This document shows, one piece after another, positions 37,601 to 39,284 of a stretch of DNA of 39,284 nucleotides; positions within the stretch are counted from its first letter, which is position 1, and every line of letters starts with the position of its first letter. The translations under genes were made by a program, and so were the position numbers. The notes beneath the pieces were generated by a model. It made no database searches and was not told the origin of the DNA. It was given only the letters and a program-made list of their open reading frames with translations. Origin of the DNA: a virus; the IMG/VR virus record IMGVR_UViG_3300046492_000179, positions 1-39,284 of that record; one strand, 5' to 3'.

Positions 37601-38233
37601 ATGGAAGTCTACAAGGCAATCGCAGAAGTGGCCGGAGAACTGGCGCAAACGGGCATCAGCAAGGATAGCAAGAACCAGTCACAAGGGTTCATGTTTCGCG
37701 GTATCGACGCCGTGTACAACCATCTGGCCCCGCTGCTGGCCAAGCACAAGCTGGTGATCCTGCCGCGCTGCATCGAGCGCGAATGCGTCGAGCGCCAGAC
37801 CGCACGCGGGGGCATGATGTTCTCGGTTACCGTCAAGGCTGAGTTCGACATGGTCAGCGCCTTGGACGGCAGCAAGCACACGATTGCCACCTATGGCGAG
37901 GCGATGGACTCGGGCGACAAGGCTACCAACAAGGCCATGAGCGCGGCCTACAAGTACGCCGCGTTTCAGGCATTCTGCATCCCGACCGAGGAGACCAGCA
38001 TGGACGCCGACGCCGAAACCCACCAGGTGCAGCCGCGCGCCAAACCAGCGGCCAAGCCCGCCGCCAAGCCGCACCCGGTCGACATTCCGACTCTGTGCTC
38101 GGCATTGCAGGCCTGCGAAACGCTGGCGTCCCTGAAAGACACCTTTGCCAAGGCGTGGATCGAAAGCGGCCACAATGCCGAAGTAAAAAAATGCTACGAC
38201 CACCGCAAGGCCGCACTGGAGTCCGCGCAATGA
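37601..38233 (+). CDS. erf: ERF family ssDNA-annealing protein (210 aa)
   Basis: Recombinase that anneals complementary single strands, as P22 Erf does for circularisation of terminally redundant DNA. Family features are VYKAIAEVAGELAQTGISKD (3-22), QGFMFRGIDAVYNHLAPLLA (28-47), MMFSVTVKAEFDMVSALDGS (71-90) and DSGDKATNKAMSAAYKYAAF (102-121). The C-terminus has a Lys/Pro/Ala linker and a helical tail. It is coupled to the next gene by an ATGA overlap. The P22-like virion and an Erf protein together fit headful packaging with circularly permuted ends. Confidence 0.9.
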   Translation: MEVYKAIAEVAGELAQTGISKDSKNQSQGFMFRGIDAVYNHLAPLLAKHKLVILPRCIERECVERQTARGGMMFSVTVKAEFDMVSALDGSKHTIATYGEAMDSGDKATNKAMSAAYKYAAFQAFCIPTEETSMDADAETHQVQPRAKPAAKPAAKPHPVDIPTLCSALQACETLASLKDTFAKAWIESGHNAEVKKCYDHRKAALESAQ

Positions 38234-38736
38234 GCACAAATCTGTCGCTGTACCTGATCGCCGCCGAGTTCCGCCAGATGGTCGAGCGCCTGACCGATTG
38301 CCAGGACGACGCCGCCGCGATTGCCGATACCATCGAAGCGGAATCCTATCCGCTCGAAGTCAAGGCGCAGAACGTCGCGTATGCGATCCGCAACTTGGAA
38401 GCATCGGCCGCCGCCATCAAGGAAGCCGAAGCGCAGATGGCCGAGCGCCGCAAGCGCATCGAAAAGCGCGCCGAGCAGGTCAAAGAGTACCTGAAAACCT
38501 GCATGGAGGTGGCGGGCGTGTCCAAGATCGAGTGCCCGCACTTCTCGCTGGCCATCGCCAAGAACCCGGCCGGGGTCGAGGTGTTCGAACCGGGCCTGGT
38601 CCCTGCCGACTTCATGCGCCAGCCGGAAACGCCGCCGCCCGCGCCCGACAAGGCCAAGATCAAGGAAGCGCTGAAGGCCGGGCAGGAAGTGCCGGGCTGC
38701 CTGCTGACGGCTGGCACGCGGCTGGCGATCAAGTGA
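38230..38736 (+). CDS. Gp157 family phage protein (168 aa)
   Basis: Matches the siphovirus Gp157 family, proteins of unknown biochemical role often placed beside ERF/RecT genes and in one streptococcal case linked to phage resistance. Typical parts are NLSLYLIAAEFRQMVERL, IEAESYPLEVKAQNVAYAIR (about 35-54), EAEAQMAERRKRIEKRAEQV (a coiled coil, about 65-84), YLKTCMEVAGVSKIECPHFS and the near-terminal GTRLAIK. The C-terminal third contains PPPAPDKAKIKEALKAGQEV. Both ends overlap neighbours. Confidence 0.88.
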   Translation: MSTNLSLYLIAAEFRQMVERLTDCQDDAAAIADTIEAESYPLEVKAQNVAYAIRNLEASAAAIKEAEAQMAERRKRIEKRAEQVKEYLKTCMEVAGVSKIECPHFSLAIAKNPAGVEVFEPGLVPADFMRQPETPPPAPDKAKIKEALKAGQEVPGCLLTAGTRLAIK

Positions 38737-39146
38737 GCAAGAAAACCTTCGTGCTCGCGCATCCAACCGCACGCGCCAATGCGGCGGCCTACTGCGGCCA
38801 GGCACCGGATGGCTGGATGGTGGTGTTTTCAGAGCCAACCAAGAAGCGCATTCAGGAAGAGAAATACCACGCGATGATTGGCGAGATCGCGGCGCAAGTT
38901 GAGCACATCGGCCGCAAGTGGGACTTGGACGACATGAAGCGCCTGCTGATCGACGAGTTCGCGGACGAAATGCGGCTGGCCGGCACGCCCTTGCACCACG
39001 ACGGGCGCGTGATCCCCAGCTTCGACGGGCGCCGCATCGTCCAGCTGGGCATCCAGTCGCGCGACTTCTACGTGAAAGAGGCGGCGCAGTTCATTGAATT
39101 TTTGTATGCCTTCGGCGCGGCGCGCGGCGTCGTGTTCAAAGAATAA
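38733..39146 (+). CDS. ninB: NinB-like recombination protein (137 aa)
   Basis: Relative of lambda NinB (Orf), which binds ssDNA and helps load recombinase. Family features are KKRIQEEKYHAMIGEIAAQV (37-56), KWDLDDMKRLLIDEFADEMR (62-81), RVIPSFDGRRIVQLGIQSRD (92-111) and EAAQFIEFLYAFGAARGVVF. The length is close to lambda NinB (146 aa). The start is GTG at 38733, overlapping the upstream stop (GTGA). Confidence 0.9.
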   Translation: MSKKTFVLAHPTARANAAAYCGQAPDGWMVVFSEPTKKRIQEEKYHAMIGEIAAQVEHIGRKWDLDDMKRLLIDEFADEMRLAGTPLHHDGRVIPSFDGRRIVQLGIQSRDFYVKEAAQFIEFLYAFGAARGVVFKE

Positions 39147-39165
39147 CCACAAGGGGAACAACAAC

Positions 39166-39284
39166 ATGGCAATACCAGAAAAACACCGGCCCACGGCGCA
39201 TGCGTTTGTCGATGGCGCGCAAATCCAGGCGCGTCAAGTCGGCCAGCAAAACGAGTACGACTGGATGGACCTTACCAGCGACCC
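39166..39284 (+). CDS. partial hypothetical gene at window end
   Basis: Only the first 39 codons are present (MAIPEKHRPTAHAFVDGAQI, ending near WMDLTSD). A GGGGAAC RBS precedes the ATG. The start resembles short phage proteins of the EYDWMD type, of unknown function. Joining the window end to position 1 keeps the frame open but runs out of frame through the first gene, so the gene probably continues in sequence that is not shown. Confidence 0.6.
   Translation, partial: MAIPEKHRPTAHAFVDGAQIQARQVGQQNEYDWMDLTSD

Noticed and set aside
39166-39284. Simple circular joining of the window end to position 1
   Set aside because: The joined frame runs more than 100 bp out of frame through the first gene, so missing sequence between the ends is more likely.

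Overview
This window looks like most of the genome of a short-tailed (podovirus-type) phage with a P22-like virion. It is GC-rich and gene-dense, with many start/stop overlaps of the ATGA or GTGA kind. The structural genes follow the P22 order: small terminase, large terminase, portal, scaffold, coat, gp4-like, gp10-like, needle-like coiled coil, three ejection proteins, then a tailspike with a P22-type head-binding domain. No tape-measure, tail-tube or sheath gene is seen. GC content, codon use and the style of the regulatory sequences suggest a beta-proteobacterial host, perhaps of the Burkholderiales/Oxalobacteraceae type; this is inference. No integrase, tRNA, rRNA, transposase or CRISPR array is visible, so the lifestyle is undecided.

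Layout. (1) 40-6597, plus strand: an accessory operon of mostly unknown proteins. It includes a J-domain-like small protein, a DUF551-like mosaic protein, a PP-loop (PAPS reductase family) enzyme and a protein carrying a stand-alone FtsK gamma (KOPS-reading) domain. (2) 6568-8459, minus: lysis cassette with two holin-like proteins, a T4-type lysozyme and membrane proteins. (3) 8547-28303, minus: tailspike, ejection, tail, head and packaging genes. The scaffold-coat pair has its own predicted promoter and terminator. (4) 28304-28824: terminator, weak promoter and a hairpin-rich stretch with at most one doubtful gene. (5) 28825-33314, minus: early genes. These comprise many very small proteins, a tRNA-guanine-transglycosylase/DpdA-like protein, a putative helicase loader and a DUF1376 replication protein. 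A probable replication origin is embedded in that last gene. (6) 33315-33619: control region with three near-identical 14-bp palindromes and a terminator. (7) 33620-36599, minus: regulators (one HTH protein, two tandem winged-helix paralogues, one Cro-like protein), a homing-endonuclease-like gene and NinG. (8) 36600-39284, plus: divergent early operon with an acidic protein, ERF annealing protein, Gp157, NinB and one partial gene.

How the parts fit. The plus-strand operon supplies ERF/NinB recombination, and NinG sits in the divergent regulatory operon. Leftward early transcription supplies the DUF1376 initiator and loader, which probably act at the iterons inside the initiator gene. Late leftward transcription builds and packs the capsid and then lyses the cell. 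A shared 14-bp palindrome occurs in both early control regions, which suggests one regulator (phage repressor or host FNR/CRP-type protein) ties them together.

The observations most worth following are the embedded origin (11-bp phased iterons next to tandem heptamers), the shared palindromes, the TGT/DpdA-like enzyme and the FtsK gamma domain protein. All family assignments were made by reading the sequence, without database searches.
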